From Streptomyces sp. NBC_01775 (lineage in GTDB: Bacteria; Actinomycetota; Actinomycetes; Streptomycetales; Streptomycetaceae), in the NCBI RefSeq assembly GCF_035917675.1, contig NZ_CP109104.1:3162001-3226000 (forward strand): a stretch of DNA of 64,000 bases, in the 5' to 3' direction. The position numbers were made by a program, and so were the translations under genes. Under the pieces are notes generated by a model. That model was not told where the DNA came from and did no database searches. It was given only the letters and a program-made list of their open reading frames with translations. This document shows positions 31,440 through 39,975 of the stretch, in pieces. Each line of letters opens with the position of its first letter. Within the stretch, counting starts at the first letter, position 1.

Positions 31440-32452
31440 GATGCTGTCGCTTTCTGCTCGTGCCGCGCGGGCTGCGCGCTCTGCTTGCCGCTCGGTTTCT
31501 TGAGGAGCGCCTTCGCGGTGGTGACGTCGGTGACGGCCATGTTCATCAGCCCGGAGCCGAGTGCGGTGCGCAGCGCCTCGACCTTGTGGGCGCCGAAGGA
31601 GACGGCAACGCGGCGCGGGATGGCCGACAGCTCACCGAGTGTGAGCCCGACGACGCGCTCGTCGACGTCGCCGGTGACGGGGGTGCCGTCGCCGGCGAAG
31701 AACCGCCCCGAGATGTCGCCCACGGCCCCGGCCTCGTCCAGCTCGGCCTGCTCGCGCTCGCTGAGCCGTTCGATCAGCAGCCCCGACCCGCGGTCCATGC
31801 CGCCGACGCCCGCGACGAGCAGGTCGGCACCGCTCGCCAGCCGCAGCGTCTCGCGCACGCCGGGGTCGGCGCGCAGCGCGCGGCCCATCCGGGGGGACGA
31901 GGCGAGGACGGGCGCGGGCAGGTGGTAGGTCTCGGCCTGGAAGAACGTGCCGAGTCCGATGACGAGTTCGTGCGGGCTGATGCCCCGGGAGAGCCCGCCC
32001 CAGCTACCCGCGAGCGGGACGAGGCCCAGCCCGGGAACGGGTTCGGGGCGCACATGGGGAATGACCGCCGCGACGGTGGAGGAGAGGCCGACGGCGACCG
32101 TACGGGCCGAGGGGATGAGCGCGGCCAGGCACTCGGAGCCCGCCATGCCCACGGCGTCGTACGTACGGTCGGCGTCGGAGAAGCTGGGCGCGACCCACGC
32201 CTGGCTGAGTCCGAACTCGGCCGTGAGCGCGGCCTCCAGCTCGCCGAAGGGGGCCTGTGGGCTGTGGATGCGGATCTCCACGATCCCGGAGCGGCGGGCC
32301 TCGGCCAGCAGGCGGGTGACCTTCACCCGGGAGAGGCCCAGCAGCTCGCCGATCTCGTGGTGGGTCATGCCGTGCTGGTAGTGCAGCCGGGCCACCCGTC
32401 CCTGTAGTTCCTTGGCCTCCACGCGTGAACTTCCGTTCCCCTGTGCGAGCAT
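31436..32452 (-). CDS. SorC/DeoR-type sugar-binding transcriptional regulator
   Basis: A 338-residue regulator. An N-terminal HTH (residues about 15-60: VARLHYQHGMTHHEIGELLG, SRVKVTRLLAEARRSGIVEI) precedes a C-terminal phospho-sugar-binding domain (VAVGLSSTVAAVIPHV, PLAGSWGG, LASGADLLVAGVGGMD). Such proteins respond to phosphorylated sugars. It is the first gene of a two-gene operon with the class II aldolase, so it probably senses the substrate or product of that enzyme. A sugar kinase is not present nearby. Confidence 0.88.
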   Translation of the reverse strand: MLAQGNGSSRVEAKELQGRVARLHYQHGMTHHEIGELLGLSRVKVTRLLAEARRSGIVEIRIHSPQAPFGELEAALTAEFGLSQAWVAPSFSDADRTYDAVGMAGSECLAALIPSARTVAVGLSSTVAAVIPHVRPEPVPGLGLVPLAGSWGGLSRGISPHELVIGLGTFFQAETYHLPAPVLASSPRMGRALRADPGVRETLRLASGADLLVAGVGGMDRGSGLLIERLSEREQAELDEAGAVGDISGRFFAGDGTPVTGDVDERVVGLTLGELSAIPRRVAVSFGAHKVEALRTALGSGLMNMAVTDVTTAKALLKKPSGKQSAQPARHEQKATAS

Positions 32453-32516
32453 CGGTTCACCATGATGCCTCGCGGGGTGCCGGGCGACAACGTCGGGGCC
32501 GGGCGCCTCGCGGCGC

Positions 32517-33578
32517 CTAGCGGGTCTCGGTGACCTTGGCGAGTGAGCGCGGCGCGTCCGGGTCCTGGCCGCGCGCGATCGTGACCTCGTACGCCAGCAT
32601 CTGGAGCGGGAGGATCTCCACGATCGGCTGAAGCTCCTCGGGCAGGCCTTCGGTCGGCAGCGCGAATCCGGCCGAGGCGCGGTCCACCTCGTCCTGCTTG
32701 CCGATCACGACGAGGTCGGCGCCCCGGTCGCGCAGCCGGTCCAGCACGGGCTGGAGAGCCTCGCCGCCCTTGCCTTCGGCGACCACGGCGATGACGGGCG
32801 AGATGTTGTCGACCATGGCCAGCGGACCGTGCAGCAGGTCGGCCCCCGAGTAGGACAGGGCGGGGATGTAGCTGGTCTCCATCAGCTTGAGCGCGGCTTC
32901 CTTGGCGGTCGGGTAGCCGTAGCCGCGCGAGGTCAGCACCATGCGCTCGGCGAAGCGGTAGCGGGCTGCCAGCGCCTTGACCTCGTCCCTGCGGGCCAGC
33001 ACGGACTCGGCGAGGTCCGGCAGCGCCTTGGCCGTCTCGGTGCCTTCCCCACCGCGCAGGCCCTCGACGAAGAGGTAGAGCGCGAGCAGCTCCGCCGTGT
33101 ACGTCTTGGTGGCGGGCAGCGCCTTTTCGGGGCCCGCGAGGACGTCGATGTGGAACTCGCTGACCTTCGCCAGCGGGGAGTCCGCGTTGTTGGTGACCGC
33201 CAGCGTGATCGCGCCCGCCTCGCGGGCCGCCTCGGTGGAGGCCACCAGGTCGGGACTGCCGCCGGACTGGCTGATGGTGATGACCAGGCAGTCGGTCAGA
33301 TCCGGCTGCGCGCCGTACGCCGTGGTCGTCGACATGGAGGTCAGCCCGCAGGGCTTGCCCAGCTGGATCTCCAGCAGGTACTTCGCGTAGAGCGCGGCGT
33401 TGTCGGAGGTACCGCGGGCGGTCAGCAGCACGAAGCGGGGGTTCTTGGCAGCGATCCGCTCAGCTACCTCGCGGATGGCCCCGGCGCCCTCGTCCAGGAT
33501 GCGGCGCAGCACGGCCGGCTGCTCGGCCATCTCGCCGGACATGATGGTGCCCGGCGTGGACGGAGCGTTCGAGGACAT
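32517..33578 (-). CDS. SIS-domain aminosugar-phosphate isomerase/deaminase-like (GlmS C-terminal type)
   Basis: A 353-residue protein with two SIS domains, like the isomerase half of GlmS without the glutaminase. The opening MSGEMAEQPAVLRRIL is the GlmS-type start. SIS1 contains TARGTSDNAALYAKYLLE and TISQSGGSPDLV; SIS2 contains SRGYGYPTAKEAALKLMET and GPLAMVD. Such proteins include NagB-II/AgaS-type glucosamine-6-phosphate deaminases. It sits beside dasD and the das transporter, so glucosamine-6-phosphate from imported chito-oligosaccharides is the likely substrate. The start ATG at 33578 has GGGAGG 8 nt upstream. Confidence 0.85.
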   Translation of the reverse strand: MSSNAPSTPGTIMSGEMAEQPAVLRRILDEGAGAIREVAERIAAKNPRFVLLTARGTSDNAALYAKYLLEIQLGKPCGLTSMSTTTAYGAQPDLTDCLVITISQSGGSPDLVASTEAAREAGAITLAVTNNADSPLAKVSEFHIDVLAGPEKALPATKTYTAELLALYLFVEGLRGGEGTETAKALPDLAESVLARRDEVKALAARYRFAERMVLTSRGYGYPTAKEAALKLMETSYIPALSYSGADLLHGPLAMVDNISPVIAVVAEGKGGEALQPVLDRLRDRGADLVVIGKQDEVDRASAGFALPTEGLPEELQPIVEILPLQMLAYEVTIARGQDPDAPRSLAKVTETR

Positions 33579-33667
33579 GCGGGGTGCCTCCCAGGGGGGT
33601 CGTGCGGTGGTGTGCGGTCGCGCTTCGATCCTACGGTGCGGTGCTACAGCCCGATTTGCCCCTGCCC

Positions 33668-33692
33668 CTCCCCCAGCCTTCGGCTGGGGGAG
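33668..33692 (-). terminator. terminator between dasD and the SIS-domain gene
   Basis: A perfect 11-bp stem CTCCCCCAGCC/GGCTGGGGGAG (33668-33678 with 33682-33692) with a 3-nt loop. It separates dasD from the SIS-domain gene, so the latter probably has its own promoter. Confidence 0.75.
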
Positions 33693-33728
33693 CTCGAGGA
33701 CGAGCGCCCCGGCGCGATGCGTGATCGG

Positions 33729-35255
33729 TCACCCTCCAGCGATCACCTCAGCCGCGGCTCGGCCGCACACCCGCGCCGCGCCATGTGTCGCGACGTGGAG
33801 CGCGCCGCGGGGCGGGGCCTGGGGGACGCCCATCTCGACGACCACCGTGTCGGCGCGCGCGGCCACCAGCTTGTCGACCGCCGCCGCCATCCAGGGGTGA
33901 CGGTGCAGGTCACGGACGACGGCGACCACAGGCCGCTCCCCCGCGGCAGCGAGAATCGCCGCGCCCGCGTCGTCGTCGGTGCTCCCGTACGTCGCCGTAC
34001 GGGTCCCCGGAACCATCCGTTCCAGCTCGGCCGCAGGGCCCCACGGCGTCTCGTCGCCGACGGCGATGTTGGCCAGCGGCGTCAGCGCCGCGACGAACAG
34101 CGGGCCCGTCGGGCGGGTGTAGCCCTCCAGCCCCGTGATCACCAGGGCGCGGCGGGCCGCCGCCACGCCGATACCGGGGTCGGAGCGGAGCGCGGGGCCG
34201 GTCGGACCCCCCGTCTCGGACCGCCTCGCGCTCCGCGTCCATTCGGCCAGCGCGCGGACCCGCGCCGCCGCGTCGGCCAGCCGCTCCTCCGTCAGCTCTC
34301 CGTCGCGGACGGCCGTCACCAGCGCGTCGCGCAGCCGCAGCACGGTGTCCTCGCCGGCCAGTCCGCCGCCCACACAGATCGCGTCGGCCCCGGCGGCCAG
34401 AGCCAGGACGCTGCCGCGCTCCAGGCCCCAGTTGGCGGAGATCGCCTGCATCTCCATGCCGTCGGTGACGATCAGCCCCTGGTGGCCGAGGCCTCCCTCG
34501 CTCTCGGGGGCGCGCAGCAGCCCGGTGAGCGCGGCGGGGCTGAGGGTTCCGGGGCGGGCCTCGTCCAGCGCCGGCAGCAGGATGTGGGCGCTCATCACAC
34601 ACTTGCTGCCCGCCCGCACGGCGGCCTTGAAGGGCACCAGTTCGCGGGACCTGAGCGTCGCCAGGTCGGCGTCGATGCGCGGCACCGCGTGGTGGGAGTC
34701 GACGGCGGTGTCGCCGTGCCCGGGGAAGTGCTTGACGCAGGCGGCGACCCCGGCGGCCTGGAGCCCTTCCACATAGGCGACGGTGTGGCGGGCGACCAGC
34801 TCGGGGTCGCCGCCGAAGGAACGCACGCCGATGACGGGGTTGTCCGGGTTGGAGTTGACGTCGGCGGAGGGCGCCCAGTTGAGGTTGACGCCCGCTGCCG
34901 CCAGCCTGCGGCCCAGTTCGTGGGCGACGGCCCGGGTGAGGCCGGGGTCGTCGATGTGGCCGAGGGCCAGGTTGCCGGGGAAGGAGGAGCCGGACCGCGC
35001 CTCCAGCCGGGTGACGTCGCCGCCCTCCTCGTCGATGGCGACCAGCACGTCGGGGCGCACCTCGCGCAGCTGCTCGGTCAAGATGGTGAGCTGTTCGGGC
35101 GAGTCGATGTTGCGCCCGAACAGGCCGACGGAAGCGAGCCCTTCGTCGAGCCGGCGCAGCAGCCATGCGGGCGCCGAGGTTCCGGTGAAGCCGGGCTGGA
35201 GCACGGCCAGGGCGTCGCGGGTGAGGGTGTCGGAGTCTCGTACTGATGTGGTCAT
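33729..35255 (-). CDS. dasD: family 3 glycoside hydrolase, beta-N-acetylglucosaminidase DasD
   Basis: A 508-residue GH3 enzyme. Family markers: DVLVAIDEEGGDVTRLEARS, NLNWAPSADVNSNPDNPVIG, VKHFPGHGDTAVDSHHAVP (with the Asp-His dyad loop of the NagZ-like acetylhexosaminidase branch), and the nucleophile Asp in LIVTDGMEMQA. There is no signal peptide, so it acts in the cytoplasm on imported chitobiose, releasing GlcNAc. Residues beyond about 360 form the second alpha/beta domain. It follows dasC by 54 bp with no clear terminator and so probably belongs to the das operon, as in S. coelicolor where the neighbour of dasC is dasD. Confidence 0.9.
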   Translation of the reverse strand: MTTSVRDSDTLTRDALAVLQPGFTGTSAPAWLLRRLDEGLASVGLFGRNIDSPEQLTILTEQLREVRPDVLVAIDEEGGDVTRLEARSGSSFPGNLALGHIDDPGLTRAVAHELGRRLAAAGVNLNWAPSADVNSNPDNPVIGVRSFGGDPELVARHTVAYVEGLQAAGVAACVKHFPGHGDTAVDSHHAVPRIDADLATLRSRELVPFKAAVRAGSKCVMSAHILLPALDEARPGTLSPAALTGLLRAPESEGGLGHQGLIVTDGMEMQAISANWGLERGSVLALAAGADAICVGGGLAGEDTVLRLRDALVTAVRDGELTEERLADAAARVRALAEWTRSARRSETGGPTGPALRSDPGIGVAAARRALVITGLEGYTRPTGPLFVAALTPLANIAVGDETPWGPAAELERMVPGTRTATYGSTDDDAGAAILAAAGERPVVAVVRDLHRHPWMAAAVDKLVAARADTVVVEMGVPQAPPRGALHVATHGAARVCGRAAAEVIAGG

Positions 35256-35309
35256 TCGGCGCGGTGTCCCTTCACTTCACTGGTGTGGCGTCACGGCGGC
35301 GAGCGGCCC

Positions 35310-36149
35310 CTATCCCTTCACCGCACCGGAGGTGAGGCCGCCCACTGCCTTCCGCTGGAGGTAGATGAAGAGCAACAGGATCGGGATGGCGAAGAGCGAG
35401 GCGGCTGCCATCGTGGCACCCCAGTCGTCGCCGAACGCGGTCTGGAACGTCGACAGCCACAGGGGCAGTGTCTGCGCTTCCGCGTCCTTGTTGAGGATGA
35501 GGACCATCGGGAACTCGTTCCAGGCCGTGATGAAGCCGAAGAGCGAGGTCGCCATCAGGCCCGGGGCCAGCAGCGGGAAGATGACCTTGAGGAACGCCTG
35601 GGTGCGGGTGCACCCGTCGACCATCGCGGACTCCTCCAGGTCCTTGGGGACGGCCGCGACGTAGCTGCGCAGGGTGAGCACCGTCAGCGGGAGCACCATA
35701 ACGGTGTAGAAGAGCGTGAGCGGGACGAGGCTGTTCAGCATGTCCGCGTCGCGCACGATCATGTAGATCGCGATGACCATGACCTCCCAGGGGGCCATCT
35801 GGGCGATCATGAAGGTCAGGATGATGCCCTTGCGCCCCTTGAACCGCATCCGCGCGATGGCGAACGAGGCGAAGAGGGCGAGCAGGAGCGAGATTCCCAC
35901 GGCGAGGACGGTGACGGTGACCGAGTTGCGCACCAGCGTCCAGAAGTTGTCCGCGTTCACCGCCGTCTTGAAGTGCTCGAAGGTGGGCGAGGTGGGGAAC
36001 CAGACGGGGTCCTCGCTGAGGATCTCCCCGCTGGGCTTGAACGCCGTGTTGAACATCCAGTACACGGGGAAGACGAGCACCACGAACAGCACCAGGGCTG
36101 TGGCGTTGGGCCAGATCCGGCCGGTGAGAGACTTTCGCGAGCGGCTCAT
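35310..36149 (-). CDS. dasC: chitobiose/N-acetylglucosamine ABC transporter permease DasC
   Basis: A 279-residue MalG-type permease with six predicted helices. The EAA motif that docks to the ATPase reads YVAAVPKDLEESAMVDGCTR with TQAFLKVIFPLLAPG. It pairs with DasB in the membrane. Start ATG at 36149 overlaps the dasB stop as ATGA. No ATPase gene is in the operon; in Streptomyces, das import is energised by the shared ATPase MsiK encoded elsewhere. Confidence 0.93.
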   Translation of the reverse strand: MSRSRKSLTGRIWPNATALVLFVVLVFPVYWMFNTAFKPSGEILSEDPVWFPTSPTFEHFKTAVNADNFWTLVRNSVTVTVLAVGISLLLALFASFAIARMRFKGRKGIILTFMIAQMAPWEVMVIAIYMIVRDADMLNSLVPLTLFYTVMVLPLTVLTLRSYVAAVPKDLEESAMVDGCTRTQAFLKVIFPLLAPGLMATSLFGFITAWNEFPMVLILNKDAEAQTLPLWLSTFQTAFGDDWGATMAAASLFAIPILLLFIYLQRKAVGGLTSGAVKG

Positions 36150-37168
36150 CGCAGCCCTCCAGCGGCGGTGTGGGTCTCAAGTTCCCCCGCCTCGTCGTCG
36201 TCTTCCTGCCGCAGCGCCATGCGCAGGTAGTACGACATCAGCGCGAGCAGGATGAGGATGGTGAGCACCGAGATCGCCGCGCCGGCGCCGTAGTGCTGGT
36301 TGCCGACGCCCTCGACGAAGGCGTAGACGGGCAGGGTCTCGGTCAGCCGGTCGGGGCCGCCCTGGTTGACGGCGAAGACCTGCGGGAACGCCTTGAAGAT
36401 CCAGATGACTTCGAGGAACGTCGCGACCATCAAGAAGGGCTTCAGAAAGGGGAACGTCACGTTCTTGAAGCTCTTCCAGGCCCCCGCGCCATCCAGCGAC
36501 GCCGCCTCGTACAGCTCCCGCGAGATGGTCGTCGTCGCGGCGTAGAGGTTGATGGCGACGAACGGCACGGACATCCACACGATCAGCAGGGAGATCACGA
36601 AGAACGTGGACAGCTGGGTGCCGGTCCAGTTGTAGTCCGCCATGGAGCTGAACCCGATCTTGGCGAGCACCCAGTTGACGACGCCGAACCGCTGCGCGAA
36701 CAGCCACTGGTAGACGGTGGTCGCCGCGATGGGGGGCATGGCCCAGGCGAGTACCAGCCCGCTGGAGAGCAGCAGCCGCATCTTCGTCCCGAGCCGGGCG
36801 AGCAGCAGACCGATCAGGATGCCGGCCACCATGATCAGTACGACGTTGACCGCCGTGAAGATCACCGATCGCAGCGTGACCCGCCAGAAGGTCTCGCTGG
36901 TGAGCGTGTCGGTGTAGTTGCTGGGCCCGGTCCACTCGGTGACGCGCTGGATCAGCTGCGTCATGTTGAGGTTCTGGAACGACAGCATGCCGTTCATCAC
37001 CAGCGGATAGCCGAGGAAGACGACGGTGAGCGCGAGCGCGGGAAGCAGCAACAGGTAGGGCATACCGCCCTTCACCCTGCTCCGGCCGCCCTCGGGTGCC
37101 GCGGCAACCGCCGCGGGCCTGACCGGCACCTTCTCACCCGGCGGTGCCTCACCGGTCTGCACAGACAT
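36146..37168 (-). CDS. dasB: chitobiose/N-acetylglucosamine ABC transporter permease DasB
   Basis: A 340-residue MalF-type permease. A cytoplasmic N-terminus of about 45 residues is followed by LLLLPALALTVVFLGYPLVM and further helices; the EAA loop is TISRELYEAASLDGAGAWKS. The ATG at 37168 has GGAG about 8 nt upstream; an in-frame ATG at 37324 would add 52 poor residues covering the intra-operon hairpin. It lies 200 bp after dasA, longer than other gaps in the operon. Confidence 0.92.
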   Translation of the reverse strand: MSVQTGEAPPGEKVPVRPAAVAAAPEGGRSRVKGGMPYLLLLPALALTVVFLGYPLVMNGMLSFQNLNMTQLIQRVTEWTGPSNYTDTLTSETFWRVTLRSVIFTAVNVVLIMVAGILIGLLLARLGTKMRLLLSSGLVLAWAMPPIAATTVYQWLFAQRFGVVNWVLAKIGFSSMADYNWTGTQLSTFFVISLLIVWMSVPFVAINLYAATTTISRELYEAASLDGAGAWKSFKNVTFPFLKPFLMVATFLEVIWIFKAFPQVFAVNQGGPDRLTETLPVYAFVEGVGNQHYGAGAAISVLTILILLALMSYYLRMALRQEDDDEAGELETHTAAGGLR

Positions 37169-37311
37169 CGTGGCTCCAGCTCCAAGTCGTTCAGGTTGCG
37201 GCAGGCGTTCCGCGAGGCGTGGGGCACCTCCCGGCCGGAGACTGGGGGAGGGGGCCCAACCGGCCCGCAGACGCCCGCCGACAGAGTCGGGTCCCACAGG
37301 AGGCGTGGCCC

Positions 37312-37342
37312 CGGGAGGGGGCACAAGAAGTGCTCCCTCCCG
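37312..37342 (-). terminator. intra-operon hairpin between dasA and dasB
   Basis: CGGGAGGGGGCAC pairs with GTGCTCCCTCCCG (37312-37324 with 37330-37342; one mismatch that is G-U in RNA), loop AAGAA, 27 bp after the dasA stop. Partial termination or mRNA stabilisation here would give more binding protein than permease. Confidence 0.65.
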
Positions 37343-37368
37343 TTGTCAGCGGCAAAGCCGGCGCGGCG

Positions 37369-38637
37369 TCACTGCTTCTGGGACAGCCTCTTGTTCAGCT
37401 CGCCCTCGACACCCTTGGCAGCCGCTCCGTGCGACTTCCCCTTGAGCACGGACGTCATATAGGTCTTGATCGGGTTGGGCGGGTTCTCCACCCCGGCCCA
37501 CTCGGGGATGAGCGGGGTCAGTCCGCCGTCGGCGACGGCCGGGGCAGCGGCCTCGGCCGCGGGATTGCCCTTGAGCCGGCCTTGGAGGGCGTCCTTGTTC
37601 GGGATGACGCCACCCTCCTTGGCGAGGGCGCCCTCGAACTTGTCGGACATCGCGATCTTCAGGAACTCCTTGGCCAGTTCCTGCTTCTCGCTGCCCGCGG
37701 CGATCGCCAGGTTGGAGCCGCCGAGGAAGACGCCCTCGGGCTTGCCCGCGGTCTCACCCGGAATGGTGAAGTAGCCGATGTCCTTCTCGATCTTCTTGTT
37801 GTTCTCGATCGCGGTGGCCGCCTCCCAGCTCAGGCCGATGAAGGCGCCGGTCTTGCCCTTGGCGAAGACCTCGGCCTGCTGCGGGGTGGCCTCGTCCTTG
37901 TCCTTGGGGGCCTGGGAGTAGGAGGCGTACTTCTTGTAGGTCTCCATCGCCTTGCCGACCTTGAGGTCGGAGAGGTTGGAGACCCACTTGCCGCCCTTCT
38001 TCTTCACCAGGTCGGCGTCGCCTGCGATAAGGAGGCCGTCGAAGAAGTACCAGTTCTGGCCGGGCATGTAGATCGGCTCGGCGTCGGTCTTCTTCTCGAT
38101 CCGGTCGAGCGCGTCGAAGAACTCGTCGCGGGTCTTGGGGGTGCCCTTGATGCCCGCGTCGGCCCAGATCTTCTTGTTGTAGATGACCGTACGGTTGACG
38201 GCGAACCAGGGGGCGGCGTACTGCTTTCCGTCGTAGACCGCCGACTTGTTGATGGAGGGGGTCCAGTCCGCGCCGACCCCCTTCTTCAGGTCACTGAGGT
38301 CGGCGAGTCCGCCGGTCTTGGCGTAGGCGGGGGTCTGGGTGTTGCCGACCTCGATCACGTCGGGCGGGTCGGACTCGGACAGGGCGGTGGTGATCTTCTG
38401 CTGGATGCCGTTCCACTGCTGGACCTCAAGCTTGAGCTTGGCTCCGGTCTTCTTCTCGAAGGCGGCGCGTACGTCCTTCTCCCACTGCTTGGGCGTCGAG
38501 CCGTCCATCGCCCAGAGCGTGAGGGTCTGACCCTTGAAGCTGTCGGGCCCGGACTTGTCGCCGTCGTCGGACCCACAGGCCGCGACGTTCACCACCAACG
38601 CCGCGACACCGGCCGCGGCTATGAGTCCACGTTTCAC
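37369..38637 (-). CDS. dasA: chitobiose/N-acetylglucosamine-binding lipoprotein DasA
   Basis: A 422-residue family-1 solute-binding protein. The signal MKRGLIAAAGVAALVVNVAA ends at lipidated Cys21. Substrate-lobe features are LTLWAMDGSTPKQWEKDVRA, ALSESDPPDVIEVGNTQTPA, and APWFAVNRTVIYNKKIW. It captures chito-oligosaccharides at the cell surface for DasB-DasC. In S. coelicolor dasA is repressed by DasR and required for normal GlcNAc sensing and development. It is the first gene of dasABC(D), divergent from dasR, with two dre sites upstream. Confidence 0.94.
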   Translation of the reverse strand: MKRGLIAAAGVAALVVNVAACGSDDGDKSGPDSFKGQTLTLWAMDGSTPKQWEKDVRAAFEKKTGAKLKLEVQQWNGIQQKITTALSESDPPDVIEVGNTQTPAYAKTGGLADLSDLKKGVGADWTPSINKSAVYDGKQYAAPWFAVNRTVIYNKKIWADAGIKGTPKTRDEFFDALDRIEKKTDAEPIYMPGQNWYFFDGLLIAGDADLVKKKGGKWVSNLSDLKVGKAMETYKKYASYSQAPKDKDEATPQQAEVFAKGKTGAFIGLSWEAATAIENNKKIEKDIGYFTIPGETAGKPEGVFLGGSNLAIAAGSEKQELAKEFLKIAMSDKFEGALAKEGGVIPNKDALQGRLKGNPAAEAAAPAVADGGLTPLIPEWAGVENPPNPIKTYMTSVLKGKSHGAAAKGVEGELNKRLSQKQ

Positions 38638-38766
38638 AGCATCCTCCCCTGCCCACTGGATGTGGTCCTGCCTGCGTATTTCCGGAGGGCGTCCCCCCGG
38701 TCCTCCAGCCGGATCCCCGAGCCGCGCGGCGAACCCGTCGAAGACTCAGCAAGCGCATCCGAATGA

Positions 38767-38802
38767 TGGTTTAGACCAATGCGCAGAGCTTGGCCTAGAC
38801 CT
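38767..38802. promoter_or_regulatory. two DasR (dre) sites in the dasA-dasR intergenic region
   Basis: TGGTTTAGACCA (38767-38778) matches the dre core TGGTCTAGACCA at 11 of 12 positions, and TGGCCTAGACCT (38791-38802) at 10 of 12. Centres are 24 bp apart, on about the same DNA face. Position is 130-165 bp before dasA and 127-162 bp before dasR, so both could be controlled. Confidence 0.8.
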
Positions 38803-38837
38803 TTAGGGGTGTCAACGGTGTATAAAGCTCGCTGTCG

Positions 38838-38853
38838 GTTCCGTTATCGGAAC
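38838..38853. promoter_or_regulatory. additional inverted repeat upstream of dasR
   Basis: GTTCCG-TTAT-CGGAAC is a perfect 6+6 inverted repeat unrelated to dre, about 76 bp before the dasR start. It could bind a second regulator. Confidence 0.4.
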
Positions 38854-38862
38854 GACATCTGA

Positions 38863-39756
<894 letters not shown>

Positions 39757-39767
39757 CCGGGCCCGCG

Positions 39768-39834
39768 GGCGGGGCAGTGAGCGAGCGGCGACCGGGGCAG
39801 TGAGCGGGCCCGCGGGCGGGGCAGTGAGCGGGCC
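39768..39834. repeat. short G+C-rich tandem repeat after dasR
   Basis: Three copies of GGGGCAGTGAGCG (beginning near 39771, 39794 and 39820), two of them preceded by GGGCCCGCGGGC. It fills the gap immediately after the dasR stop. Confidence 0.65.
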
Positions 39835-39975
39835 GGCGGAAAATAGATCGGTGCACGTCCAAATCACCTGTACCGCGGTGTAGCCGCGGATCACGTGGCT
39901 GTTCTACGGTCCTAGCCGTTGGGCTGTGCTCACCATCACCCGTGGTGGGCGGGTGGGGTCGAGGAGGACACGCGC

